From: Algoriphagus boritolerans DSM 17298 = JCM 18970
GTDB taxonomy: Bacteria > Bacteroidota > Bacteroidia > Cytophagales > Cyclobacteriaceae
NCBI RefSeq assembly: GCF_900108085.1
Contig: NZ_FNVR01000003.1
Location: 1-64,000 of the forward strand
Length of the DNA stretch: 64,000 nt
Direction of reading: 5' to 3'
Shown here: one piece after another, positions 16,705 to 27,245 of the stretch
Position numbering within the stretch: position 1 is the first letter of the stretch
Layout of the letters: each line of letters opens with the position of its first letter
Notes under the pieces: model-generated
The model's database searches: none
Seen by the model: the letters and a program-made list of their open reading frames with translations, nothing else
What the model was told of the DNA's origin: nothing
Made by a program: the position numbers and the translations under genes

Positions 16705-18828
16705 TCATTCTACCAACTTAACCCGGAGTACCTCTTCAACTTGCAGCCTAAAAAACTCCTTGTGAATATTAAATTCCTGTTCGTTTTCAGCAGGGCGCTT
16801 GGCTTTGTAACTGCCATCCTCCTGCATCACATAGGAATTTACATTATCCTTCAGGTTATAGGCTATGATGTTCATCAATTGCTTTTCAAGCAAAGGTGCT
16901 TCAACTTTAAACAGGGACTCTAGTCTTTTGTCGAAACTTCTCACCATCATGTCCGCACTGCCGGAATAGGTTCGGGTATTTCCATTATTGTGAAAATGAT
17001 AAATCCTGCTGTGCTCCAGAAAATCACCGACCAGTGATAAAACCTCGATATTTTCACTCAGACCTACCCTTCCTGGCCTCAGACAACAGATTCCTCTGAC
17101 GATTAATTTGATTGTTACCTTTGACTGGGAAGCGCGGTAAAGTGCGTAAATAATCTCTGAGTCCTCAAGTGAATTTACCTTAATAAAAATCCCGGCTGGA
17201 AGACCATTTCGAGCATTTTCAGCTTCTTCTTCGATATACGCAATCAATTGATTCCTCATGTCCCGTGGAGCAGTAATGAGGTTTTTGTAGGTATTCGGCA
17301 CAGAGTGACCAGTGATTACATTAAAGAATTCGGACACATCATTTGCCAGAGTTTCATTTGTAGTCATTAAACCGATGTCTGTGTAAAGCCGTGCGGTATC
17401 TTCGTTGTAATTTCCGGAGCCCAAATGAACATAACGCGTGATTTCCGAATCATCTTTCTTGACAATTAAGAGCAGCTTGGTGTGGGTCTTGAGATTAGAG
17501 ATTCCATAGATGACAAAGCAACCTGCCTTCTGCAGTTTTTTGGCCTCCCTGATATTGTTTTCCTCATCAAATCTTGCTTTCACCTCAAACAGCACGGATA
17601 CGTGTTTCCCGTTTTCTGCGGCTTTAAGGAGTGTTTTTGTGATTCTGCTTTCCTTAGCCAATCGGTAAATGGTCATTTTGATTGCCATCACGTCCGGATC
17701 ATCTGCGGCTTTTTCGATCAGATCAAGAATCGAGTCAATGTTATTGTAAGGATGGTGCAGCAGAATGTCCTTTTCCTTCAAAATTTCAAAAATATCCGCT
17801 CTGCCATCCTCTGGATAAGAAAGGGGTTTGACTGGTTCGGGAATCTGAGGAAGTCTGTCTCGAAAGCGCTTGCTTCCCACTAACTGCCAAAATCCGGTAA
17901 AATCGATCATACTTGCCCGATTGACCAAGAATACAGAGTCAAATTTGAGATTCCAGCGCTCCAGCAGGGAATTTAACATCCACTTGGAGTAGCCTTCTTC
18001 AACTTCGATTCTAACCACCCTTCCGGTCTTTCGTTCCATCAATTTCCGCTTCACTTCCTCAAGGAAATTAGCATCCATGTCTTCACTTTCCTCCAAAGTG
18101 AAATCTCCATTTCGGGTGATCCTAAAAAGGCTGATCGATTCAATCTCCACATTCCGGAAGAGGGATATGATGTTTTCACGGATCACTTCTTCGATAGGAA
18201 TAAGCAAAAGGGAATTCTCTCGCTCGATTTCGAAAAATCTGGGAATATTGGCAGGAATCTGCACAAAACTCATTTTGCGCATATCTTTTCGCTCTCCGGG
18301 ACTGGTGGTGACCACGCCAAACACCAAAAGCTTATTCATCAGGATGGGGAAAGTCCGATAGCCGTCGTAGACCATTGGAGTCAGCATCGGATATATTGCT
18401 TTCAGAAAATACTGCTTCACAATTTCCTGTTCGCTTTCAGTCAGCTTAGATACATTACACAGAGAGATGCCTTCCTGATGCAATTCAGGAAGGACTACTT
18501 TGGTGAAATGGTTATGCTGATCCAAATGAAATTGCTGGCAGTCCTTCATGAGTTTTTCCTTAAAAGGATCCTCACGAAGGCCGGAATAATCTACCCGCTC
18601 CTTTTCGTAATCCAAATAATTATATAGGGAGCCGACCCGGATCATAAAAAATTCATCCAGGTTGGAAGCGGTGATCGCCAAAAACTTAAGCTTTTCAAAG
18701 ATGCCCCTTTCCACCTTTTTGGACTGATCCAGCACACGCTCGTTGAATTTAACCCAACTTAAATCCCTGCTGATGAGATCGCTTTTTTGTATTATGGAAT
18801 CATATTTATCTCCAACTGCCAATTTCAT
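16705..18828 (-). CDS. ppk1: Polyphosphate kinase 1
   Basis: The 707-residue enzyme polymerises the terminal phosphate of ATP into inorganic polyphosphate. The start is the ATG at 18828; the TTG nine bases upstream is also in frame. The four-domain PPK1 layout is visible: N-terminal SRDLSWVKFNERVLDQ, the head domain with LDEFFMIRVGSL, then HHPYNNIDSILDLI. The catalytic phospholipase-D-like part follows, with YVHLGSGNYNEDTARLYTD, where the His is the phosphorylated residue in this family, and HSRIYHFHNNGN. Length matches the family. It is alone on its strand, 84 bases after gyrB. Confidence 0.95.
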   Translation of the reverse strand: MKLAVGDKYDSIIQKSDLISRDLSWVKFNERVLDQSKKVERGIFEKLKFLAITASNLDEFFMIRVGSLYNYLDYEKERVDYSGLREDPFKEKLMKDCQQFHLDQHNHFTKVVLPELHQEGISLCNVSKLTESEQEIVKQYFLKAIYPMLTPMVYDGYRTFPILMNKLLVFGVVTTSPGERKDMRKMSFVQIPANIPRFFEIERENSLLLIPIEEVIRENIISLFRNVEIESISLFRITRNGDFTLEESEDMDANFLEEVKRKLMERKTGRVVRIEVEEGYSKWMLNSLLERWNLKFDSVFLVNRASMIDFTGFWQLVGSKRFRDRLPQIPEPVKPLSYPEDGRADIFEILKEKDILLHHPYNNIDSILDLIEKAADDPDVMAIKMTIYRLAKESRITKTLLKAAENGKHVSVLFEVKARFDEENNIREAKKLQKAGCFVIYGISNLKTHTKLLLIVKKDDSEITRYVHLGSGNYNEDTARLYTDIGLMTTNETLANDVSEFFNVITGHSVPNTYKNLITAPRDMRNQLIAYIEEEAENARNGLPAGIFIKVNSLEDSEIIYALYRASQSKVTIKLIVRGICCLRPGRVGLSENIEVLSLVGDFLEHSRIYHFHNNGNTRTYSGSADMMVRSFDKRLESLFKVEAPLLEKQLMNIIAYNLKDNVNSYVMQEDGSYKAKRPAENEQEFNIHKEFFRLQVEEVLRVKLVE

Positions 18829-18912
18829 ATCATTCAAAATTCAATTAAAACTGCCTGATCTACTGATTTATTGTTTTTGATCAAAAAAAGGAATCTGATT
18901 AGCCCCTGAATT

Positions 18913-21218
<2,306 letters not shown>

Positions 21219-21968
21219 ATGAACCTCACTTTAGCAGCGGAGCTAGTCGGACTAGACCGCATCATTAACAGTGACCCAGTAGCCATTACCTTCTTCATTG
21301 GCTACATGGCGATGTTTGCTTCTTCAGTATTCTTCTTTGTAGAAAGAGGATCTGTAGATGGTAAATGGAAGCTGTCCTTGTTAGTCTCCGGACTTATCAC
21401 CGGGATTGCTGCAGTCCATTATTATTACATGCGTGACTTCTACATGCAAACTGGTTCCAGTCCAACAGCATTCAGATATGTGGATTGGACGCTTACAGTA
21501 CCTTTGATGTGTGTGGAATTCTACTTATTGACCAAACCATTTGGAGCAAAAGGGGGAACGCTTTTCAAATTGATCGTAGCTTCTCTGCTAATGCTGGTCA
21601 CTGGTTACATCGGTGAAACATCCGGTATCGACAATAATATTATGTGGGGTATAATTTCCACTTTGGGTTATTTGTATATCGTATATGAGGTGTTTGCCGG
21701 TGACGTAGCCAAATTGGCCAAAGATTCCAACAGTCCAGCACTTGGGAATGCAATGTTTCTCTTGAAAATCTTCATCACGCTAGGATGGTCTATCTATCCC
21801 ATCGGCTACATGGTATTGCCAGGAAACTTGTTGTCAGGCGCATTTGAGGTAAGCTCAATCGACTTGTTTTACAACTTGGCTGATGCGATAAACAAAATCG
21901 GCTTTGGTCTGGTAATTTATTCAGTTGCGGTAGCTGAAACTGCAAAAGGAAAAAAAGTAACAGCATAA
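21219..21968 (+). CDS. Light-driven proton-pumping rhodopsin (proteorhodopsin/xanthorhodopsin type)
   Basis: The 249-residue seven-helix retinal protein exports protons in light. Helix C (RYVDWTLTVPLMCVEFY) has the proton-pump triad D89, T93 and E100, the DTE pattern. R86, H67 (equivalent of proteorhodopsin His75) and the retinal-binding K226 in NLADAINKIGFG are present. M97 is at the spectral-tuning position (proteorhodopsin 105), a residue associated with green absorption. G144, in helix E (MWGIISTLGYLYIVYE), aligns with bacteriorhodopsin W138. A Gly there opens the fenestration that lets carotenoid antennae bind in xanthorhodopsin. It is followed by crtY and blh, which supply retinal. Confidence 0.95.
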   Translation: MNLTLAAELVGLDRIINSDPVAITFFIGYMAMFASSVFFFVERGSVDGKWKLSLLVSGLITGIAAVHYYYMRDFYMQTGSSPTAFRYVDWTLTVPLMCVEFYLLTKPFGAKGGTLFKLIVASLLMLVTGYIGETSGIDNNIMWGIISTLGYLYIVYEVFAGDVAKLAKDSNSPALGNAMFLLKIFITLGWSIYPIGYMVLPGNLLSGAFEVSSIDLFYNLADAINKIGFGLVIYSVAVAETAKGKKVTA

Positions 21969-21976
21969 TTAAAAAC

Positions 21977-22016
21977 AGGCTGTCTGTCATTGGTTTGGCG
22001 GACAGCCTATTTTTTT
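21977..22016 (+). terminator. Terminator/attenuator between rhodopsin and crtY
   Basis: Arms AGGCTGTC and GACAGCCT with a 16-base loop are followed by ATTTTTTT. It starts 9 bases after the rhodopsin stop, and the T run ends only 6 bases before the crtY ATG. Transcription entering from the rhodopsin gene should be cut sharply here. Confidence 0.85.
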
Positions 22017-22022
22017 ACACTC

Positions 22023-23165
22023 ATGGAGAGCTACGATTATATCTTTGCCGGTGCTGGCTGTGCTGGTTTGAGTCTGCTTCATTACCTTTTGGAAAGTGAG
22101 CTGAAGGATTCAAAAATCCTCCTCATCGATCCAAAGATCAATGAAATACCAGATAAAACGTGGTGCTACTGGGCTGAAAACCCTTTGGAAATCCACCCGA
22201 CAGAACACATCCACTCATGGAACAATCTTAGCTTTATCTCCAACAAATCCAAAATCACCACTAACTTGGGTAATTTGAATTATTACCATCTCAACTCCCT
22301 TGACTTTTACCGCTCCATATTCAAAAAACTGGAAAATCATCCTCAAATAAAACTTGTCCAGGATGAGGTTATCGAATTAGCGGAAGCCAAAGATACCGTC
22401 ATCGTCAAAACAAAAAATCAAGGCTTTCTGCAGGCAAACCAAGTATTTGATTCAAGATTGAATGAAAATGACTTTAAGTCAAATTCCTCCTTGAAACAGG
22501 TCTTTTCCGGATGGAGGATAAAAACAGAAAGTGAACTATTTGATCCTGAAAGTCTGATATTAATGGAGTTTCCTGAGGGAAATTCGCCGGAATTTGAGTT
22601 TTTCTATATTCTTCCCTTTTCTAAAACAGAAGCACTCATCGAGTACACCCTCTATTCCAAAGAAGCTGTTTCCGATAAAAAATTAAAGACTTCGCTGGAA
22701 AATTACCTGACCAAAAACCTTGGTCATACCCCATTTGAAATCACTTTTCAAGAGTCAGGAATCATTCCAATGAGTACTCGCCTGAAAACTCCCAAGGCAC
22801 AAAAAAAAGTATTGAAAATCGGTACTGCTGCCGGATGGACAAAAGCTTCCACGGGGTATACCTTCCATACCATTCAATCGAACTGCAAAAAAATTGTGAA
22901 AGCACTTGAACAGGGAGATATTCTTAAGCTTCAAATCAAGAGATCAGCCCGATTTGCATTTTATGACAATATACTTCTGAATGTTGCCCACAAGTGGCCT
23001 GAAAGACTTCAAGGCATATTCCTAGACCTGTTTACCTCCTCATCCGCCGATGTGGTATTACGATTTCTCAATGAAGAGACAAGTCTCACAGAAGAACTCA
23101 AATTACTCGGGAAGCTTCGATTTTCAATTTTCATCAAAAGCCTCATGAGTTATGAAACGCATTGA
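22023..23165 (+). CDS. crtY: Lycopene beta-cyclase (CrtY type)
   Basis: The 380-residue flavoprotein-like enzyme closes beta rings on lycopene to give beta-carotene. The ATG at 22023 is chosen because MESYDYIFAGAGCAGLSLLH places the dinucleotide-binding GAGCAG motif at the N-terminus; the frame also opens with a TTG at 21990 inside the terminator. The early DKTWCYWAENP segment and the later GTAAGWTKASTGYTF are typical of CrtY/lycopene cyclases. It overlaps blh by 14 bases. The rest of the carotenoid pathway (crtE, crtB, crtI) is not in the window. Confidence 0.92.
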   Translation: MESYDYIFAGAGCAGLSLLHYLLESELKDSKILLIDPKINEIPDKTWCYWAENPLEIHPTEHIHSWNNLSFISNKSKITTNLGNLNYYHLNSLDFYRSIFKKLENHPQIKLVQDEVIELAEAKDTVIVKTKNQGFLQANQVFDSRLNENDFKSNSSLKQVFSGWRIKTESELFDPESLILMEFPEGNSPEFEFFYILPFSKTEALIEYTLYSKEAVSDKKLKTSLENYLTKNLGHTPFEITFQESGIIPMSTRLKTPKAQKKVLKIGTAAGWTKASTGYTFHTIQSNCKKIVKALEQGDILKLQIKRSARFAFYDNILLNVAHKWPERLQGIFLDLFTSSSADVVLRFLNEETSLTEELKLLGKLRFSIFIKSLMSYETH

Positions 23166-24030
23166 GAACGTTGCCAAAGCTTTTGGTCTTCTTATTTGTC
23201 TCGGTTTTATGATTTCGCCCGAAAACAATGTGACGGTTCAGTTTTCACTTGTTGTAATTATCCTGCTCTCTGTCGGAATACCTCACGGTGCTATTGATCA
23301 CTTGATCTCCAATCCACAAATTGACAAAAATGGGCTAGTGAAATTTCTAATCATTTACCTTTCTCTGATCGCTGCCTACTTGACATTTTGGTATTTTCTT
23401 CCTGTGCTAGCACTGATCGCATTTCTGATCATGTCAGCTTATCACTTCGGGCAATCCCACTTTTTGACAGAACCTACCCTCAAGAGTTATTCATGGCTGC
23501 TTTACCTCAGCCGTGGTGGATACTTTTTATTTGCCATACTTTTGGGAGACTGGGAGGCTACCAAATTGATTTTGAATCCGTTGGTCAATCTGGACTATTT
23601 AAATCACTCACGCCTTTTTATTTTAGCTGCATTTCTAGTCTCGACCTTGCTTATTCAATCCGTTTTTGGTCCTAAATTCAAAAAAAATCACTTGCTTGAA
23701 CTTCTCGTTTTGGGACCAATACTGTATTTGAGCCCTTTGATGGTAGGTTTTGTTGTCTATTTTGGGTTTTGGCATGCACTGCCCAGCATGATGACTGAAT
23801 ACAAATTTCTCAGGTCATTCGAGGCCTACAGTTCGATCAAAAAGTTCACGTATCAATTACTCCCTTTTTCATTGATCAGTTTCATTGGGATTGGATTGAT
23901 TTTATTTTTTGGCTTGGAGTTTCTAGACGAATCCAACTTGATTTTACTTTTCTTCGTGATGATTTCCCTGATATCATTTCCACATATCCTGTATATGGAT
24001 CACTTTCTGAAAAAACAAGTTCAAAACTGA
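23152..24030 (+). CDS. blh: Beta-carotene 15,15'-dioxygenase, Brp/Blh family
   Basis: The 292-residue integral membrane enzyme cleaves beta-carotene into two retinal molecules, the chromophore of the rhodopsin encoded upstream. The protein is almost entirely hydrophobic. It has the conserved His-bearing motifs of the Blh family in order: GIPHGAIDHL, SAYHFGQSHF, FGFWHALPSM and SFPHILYMDHFL. These His are thought to hold the iron. Its start lies within the last codons of crtY, so translation is coupled. Its last 10 bases overlap the end of the convergent CoA-binding gene. Confidence 0.93.
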   Translation: MKRIENVAKAFGLLICLGFMISPENNVTVQFSLVVIILLSVGIPHGAIDHLISNPQIDKNGLVKFLIIYLSLIAAYLTFWYFLPVLALIAFLIMSAYHFGQSHFLTEPTLKSYSWLLYLSRGGYFLFAILLGDWEATKLILNPLVNLDYLNHSRLFILAAFLVSTLLIQSVFGPKFKKNHLLELLVLGPILYLSPLMVGFVVYFGFWHALPSMMTEYKFLRSFEAYSSIKKFTYQLLPFSLISFIGIGLILFFGLEFLDESNLILLFFVMISLISFPHILYMDHFLKKQVQN

Positions 24031-24407
24031 CCGGTACTCAACATGACCAGGTTACAGGCAGGTAGTACTTCAATTCCCTCGCTACTTGCTTTTTTGAAAA
24101 ACTCCGGATTTTCAGTTCCCGGGTTGAAGATGATTCGTTTGGGATTAAGTCCAATGAGGTAATCCATCCATTCTGCCTGATGTGAGGGGCCAATGTAAAG
24201 TGTGATCGTATGAATGTCATCCAATTGGGGTTTGGAATTCAGATCGAGAATTGGCTTTCCAAATACCTCTCCTTTTTTGATTCCGATCGGGATAAAATCC
24301 AGTTGTCTATCAGCAAACATTTTTGCTGCAGCGAAGGCATATCGGGAAGGATTTGAAGTAGCCCCAACGATCAGTGTTTTTCTCGGATCAACTTTTCTTT
24401 CTTCCAT
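24021..24407 (-). CDS. CoA-binding domain protein (YccU-like)
   Basis: The 128-residue protein is a single Rossmann-like CoA_binding_2 domain. TLIVGATSNPSRYAFAAAKMF is the nucleotide-binding turn, and the later NPGTENPEFFKKASSEGIEV and PACNLVML are family features. Members bind CoA, but their role is not established. The ATG at 24407 is chosen; the frame also opens at a TTG at 24425. It overlaps the preceding aminolipid acyltransferase gene by 20 bases and is likely the third gene of that operon. It ends inside the last codons of the convergent blh. Confidence 0.82.
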   Translation of the reverse strand: MEERKVDPRKTLIVGATSNPSRYAFAAAKMFADRQLDFIPIGIKKGEVFGKPILDLNSKPQLDDIHTITLYIGPSHQAEWMDYLIGLNPKRIIFNPGTENPEFFKKASSEGIEVLPACNLVMLSTGQF

Positions 24408-25353
24408 AAATCCTATCCCGCACAAAGGTATCCATGTGCCTGTGCTTTTTACTCTCGTAGATATCTGCCAGCGTGATCATGATTCCTGTCTCTTCTACTC
24501 CACCAAACTCGCCATTCAATGCCGTTCCAAAAGTCCGCATTGTCGGAGATAGATTCATATAGGTATTGATCAGAGGAGGAATGTTCTCGCCCAGGGCTCT
24601 GATTCTTCCATTGAGATACTTGTACCCTTCCTTGTAATCGAGGTTTTCAAAAGGATTCGGAAGGTTCTGTATTCCAGTTTCATAAGTCAATTTAAGATTG
24701 AGCTTAGGAGTGACAAGTAAATCATTATCAGGAAAATAATGATTCATAAAAAAAAGCAAAAGATCACGGCCTTCCCGATTATAATGTGGGTACATGGTCA
24801 CTTTGCCAAAGAGGTATTTCACCTCAGGATTGAGCAATACGACAGCACCCAAGCCATCCCAAAGATTATCCAAACTGAAGATTCCTTTGCGGTTGTCCAG
24901 GCTTGGTTGATACTGTGGCTGAACAAAAGAGCGACCCAATTCCAGTGTGTAAGGAATGTAATCTTTGATGAATTTCTCCGAAAAGTCAAAAAGATGAGTC
25001 GTGGAAAGATTGATGGATCCGTCAGGATTAATCGCGTTTTTGCACATAATCACCCGATAACCGGCCACGATCTCTTCATCCTCAGGATTCCATGTGATCA
25101 ACTGATCATAGCATTTTTCGCAGGTGTCATTATCGTCGAGATCCACTTCCATGCCCGTACCTCCTCCGGCTGCACGAAAGGTAAGTTCCCGCAGGCGTCC
25201 GATTTCCCGCACCACATTGGGCGCATTGTGTTGATTGACCAGGTAGACAAGATTATCTCCGTTGTTGGTGTACCTGATAAATCGGTCAGTGCTCAACTCG
25301 CTTTTGATCAGCTTTCGATCCACTGCCGGTATAATAGGCAGAACTCTAGTCAT
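24388..25353 (-). CDS. glsB: GNAT-type N-acyltransferase, probably GlsB/OlsB-like (aminolipid synthesis)
   Basis: The 321-residue protein resembles the acyltransferases that attach a 3-hydroxy fatty acid to the amino group of glycine or ornithine. Visible are RELTFRAAGGGTGMEVDLDD, IVAGYRVIMCKN, FVQPQYQP and FGKVTMYPHYNR, the order found in OlsB/GlsB-type proteins and their hemolysin-like relatives. The next gene in the operon, overlapping by 8 bases, encodes the O-acyltransferase-like partner. This matches the GlsB-GlsA pair described for glycine lipids in Bacteroides. The amino-acid substrate cannot be told from sequence. The symbol rests on family plus context. Confidence 0.75.
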   Translation of the reverse strand: MTRVLPIIPAVDRKLIKSELSTDRFIRYTNNGDNLVYLVNQHNAPNVVREIGRLRELTFRAAGGGTGMEVDLDDNDTCEKCYDQLITWNPEDEEIVAGYRVIMCKNAINPDGSINLSTTHLFDFSEKFIKDYIPYTLELGRSFVQPQYQPSLDNRKGIFSLDNLWDGLGAVVLLNPEVKYLFGKVTMYPHYNREGRDLLLFFMNHYFPDNDLLVTPKLNLKLTYETGIQNLPNPFENLDYKEGYKYLNGRIRALGENIPPLINTYMNLSPTMRTFGTALNGEFGGVEETGIMITLADIYESKKHRHMDTFVRDRIYGRKKS

Positions 25354-26167
25354 TTGCTTCTCCGAGTTGATACACCAATTCTTTCATATACGCTGCCCAT
25401 TGGACATCACTTTTTCTAGAATTAAAATATTGGTAAGAAACGGGATTACCTACTCTGATTACCACCTTTTTCCCTCTTTGCTTATACATTTCATCCACCA
25501 GCCAAAACATTTCAACATTGGCTTTCACACCGATTTTCTTTCGCCAGTAGGCAAGATTATAAAAAAACTCAGAATTCTTCCCTCCGATATGGCAAGGAAG
25601 TACCTCCAATTTGTATTTTTTAGCCTTTGAGATAAAGCTTTTCTTCCAGGTAAGATCTTTCACCTGACCTTCTTGCTTTCGTGATACGAGACCTGCCGGG
25701 AAAATCAAAACCGGATGCTGGTTTGCAAAAGCCTCCTCGATTCTAAGATTTGCATTGACCGAGTTTTTTCCCAGTGTATTGACCGGAACAAAGATGGGCT
25801 GGAAGTTATCAAAACTCATCAGAAGATCATTGACCAAAAACCGGATATCCGGTCTTAATTTACCTATCGCATACATCAATGCGATTCCATCCATTCCTCC
25901 CAGCGGATGATTTGCAGCCAGAATAAACCCACCTGATTCCGGAATATTTTCCCCTCCAATCAACTGAACGTCCATCTCAAACTCCGCAATCAACGCATTG
26001 ACAAAGTCAAGCCCCTTCAAGTCTATGTGCTTATTGAGCACCGAATTGAGCCAGGCCTCATGGGTTACCTTCTTGATATAGTTCAAAGCAAACCCCGGCA
26101 TCCACCTTAGAAGTTTTGGATTTTTGGAGTGAATGGCTTTTTCGATATCAATAAATTTCTTTGTCAT
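25346..26167 (-). CDS. glsA: PlsC-like O-acyltransferase, probably GlsA (aminolipid synthesis)
   Basis: The 273-residue protein has the PlsC/LPLAT acyltransferase block AANHPLGGMDGIALMYAIG, with the catalytic His-x5-Asp in a slightly widened form of HX4D. VFVPVN and LIFPAGLVSRK correspond to the later substrate-binding motifs. In the inferred pathway it adds the second acyl chain to the hydroxyl of the N-acylated amino acid made by the overlapping downstream gene. It begins the three-gene unit glsA-glsB-CoA-binding. No signal peptide; it is expected at the inner face of the cytoplasmic membrane. Confidence 0.75.
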   Translation of the reverse strand: MTKKFIDIEKAIHSKNPKLLRWMPGFALNYIKKVTHEAWLNSVLNKHIDLKGLDFVNALIAEFEMDVQLIGGENIPESGGFILAANHPLGGMDGIALMYAIGKLRPDIRFLVNDLLMSFDNFQPIFVPVNTLGKNSVNANLRIEEAFANQHPVLIFPAGLVSRKQEGQVKDLTWKKSFISKAKKYKLEVLPCHIGGKNSEFFYNLAYWRKKIGVKANVEMFWLVDEMYKQRGKKVVIRVGNPVSYQYFNSRKSDVQWAAYMKELVYQLGEAND

Positions 26168-26346
26168 CGGGCAAAAAAATTGTGCTTTTCGGTTAAAATT
26201 CGATGCAAAAATTAAAATTTTTACAACGGTTCATTCCAAAAGTACAAAAATAAAGTCTTCGCTTTTCTTACTATTCGGAGTATAAAATTAGATTCCTGAA
26301 AACCAACTCCCTATAAATTGAGTAGTCTATTTAAACTATACACCAC

Positions 26347-27171
26347 ATGAATTTAGTATTGACAGGAAGTACCTCGGGGATTGGTTGGGAGACATTGAAA
26401 GAATTGTTGCCTGAATTCAAAAAAGTCATTCTACCGGTCAGAAATAGGGATAAGGCAAAGAAAATGATTGAGGGTTTACCTGATAAAAATAAAATTCACC
26501 TTGTGTCCGTTGACCTCAGTGAGATGAAATCAGTAGTCACCGGCGCCAATGAAATCTTAGGCTTGGCCGATCAAATTGATGTCCTCATCAACAATGCCGG
26601 TGGAATGTACCCGGCAAAAAAACTGACTTCTGAAGGACTTGACCTGACATTTGCCACAAATCACCTCGGACATTTTTTGTTGACTAAGTGTCTCATGCCC
26701 GCTTTGAAAAAAGGAAAGGCAAAAATCATCAATGTCAGTTCAGAAGCACATCGGATCTCAGGTGATCCAAGTGCAGATCTCAGCCTCAAAAAATCAGCGA
26801 ATACAGTAGCTGCATATAGCAAAGTGAAGCTGTATAACATTCTCTTCACCAATGAGTTGAAAAACAGGTTTGAATCTTATGGAATAAGTGCTTACTCCCT
26901 GCATCCGGGGGCGGTGAGAACGGCTTTTGGCGCTGAGACTTCCGGTATTGCAAAAGGTATAATTCGCCTTACCCAGCTCTTTTTCATCAGTCCAAAATCC
27001 GGAGCACAAACCACCATCTTTCTTGCAAAAACTCCTGCTTCCAAACTCAGAAATGGAAGTTACTACGTCCGCAAAAAACCAAAGTCCCCCACCTCCACTG
27101 CCTTGAATAAAGAGTTGGCTGCGAAACTTTGGGAATACAGTGAGACAGTTTTGAGTGAGCTCAAAGTTTAA
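26347..27171 (+). CDS. Short-chain dehydrogenase/reductase
   Basis: The 274-residue enzyme has the NAD(P)-binding TGSTSGIG at residues 6-13, NNAG in VLINNAGGMYP, the catalytic Ser in IINVSSEAHR, and the catalytic YSKVK. The sequence FATNHLGHFLLT is typical of the retinol-dehydrogenase/WW-domain oxidoreductase-like SDR branch. The real substrate is unknown, and closeness to the retinal-making genes is not proof of a role in retinoid metabolism. It stands alone between divergent and unrelated genes. Confidence 0.85.
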   Translation: MNLVLTGSTSGIGWETLKELLPEFKKVILPVRNRDKAKKMIEGLPDKNKIHLVSVDLSEMKSVVTGANEILGLADQIDVLINNAGGMYPAKKLTSEGLDLTFATNHLGHFLLTKCLMPALKKGKAKIINVSSEAHRISGDPSADLSLKKSANTVAAYSKVKLYNILFTNELKNRFESYGISAYSLHPGAVRTAFGAETSGIAKGIIRLTQLFFISPKSGAQTTIFLAKTPASKLRNGSYYVRKKPKSPTSTALNKELAAKLWEYSETVLSELKV

Positions 27172-27245
27172 GAATTTACGATGGAAATGGCCGGATGATC
27201 TCCCGGTTTCCTCAGACTCTTGGGCAAAAAAACTAAATTGCGCCA

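Noticed and set aside
21219-21968. Sodium- or chloride-pumping rhodopsin
   Set aside because: Helix C has the D-T-E proton-pump triad; sodium pumps have N-D-Q and chloride pumps N-T-Q at these places.
26347-27171. Retinol dehydrogenase role for the SDR near the rhodopsin cassette
   Set aside because: The retinol-dehydrogenase-like pattern is shared by many SDRs, and the gene is separated from the cassette by the aminolipid operon on the other strand.
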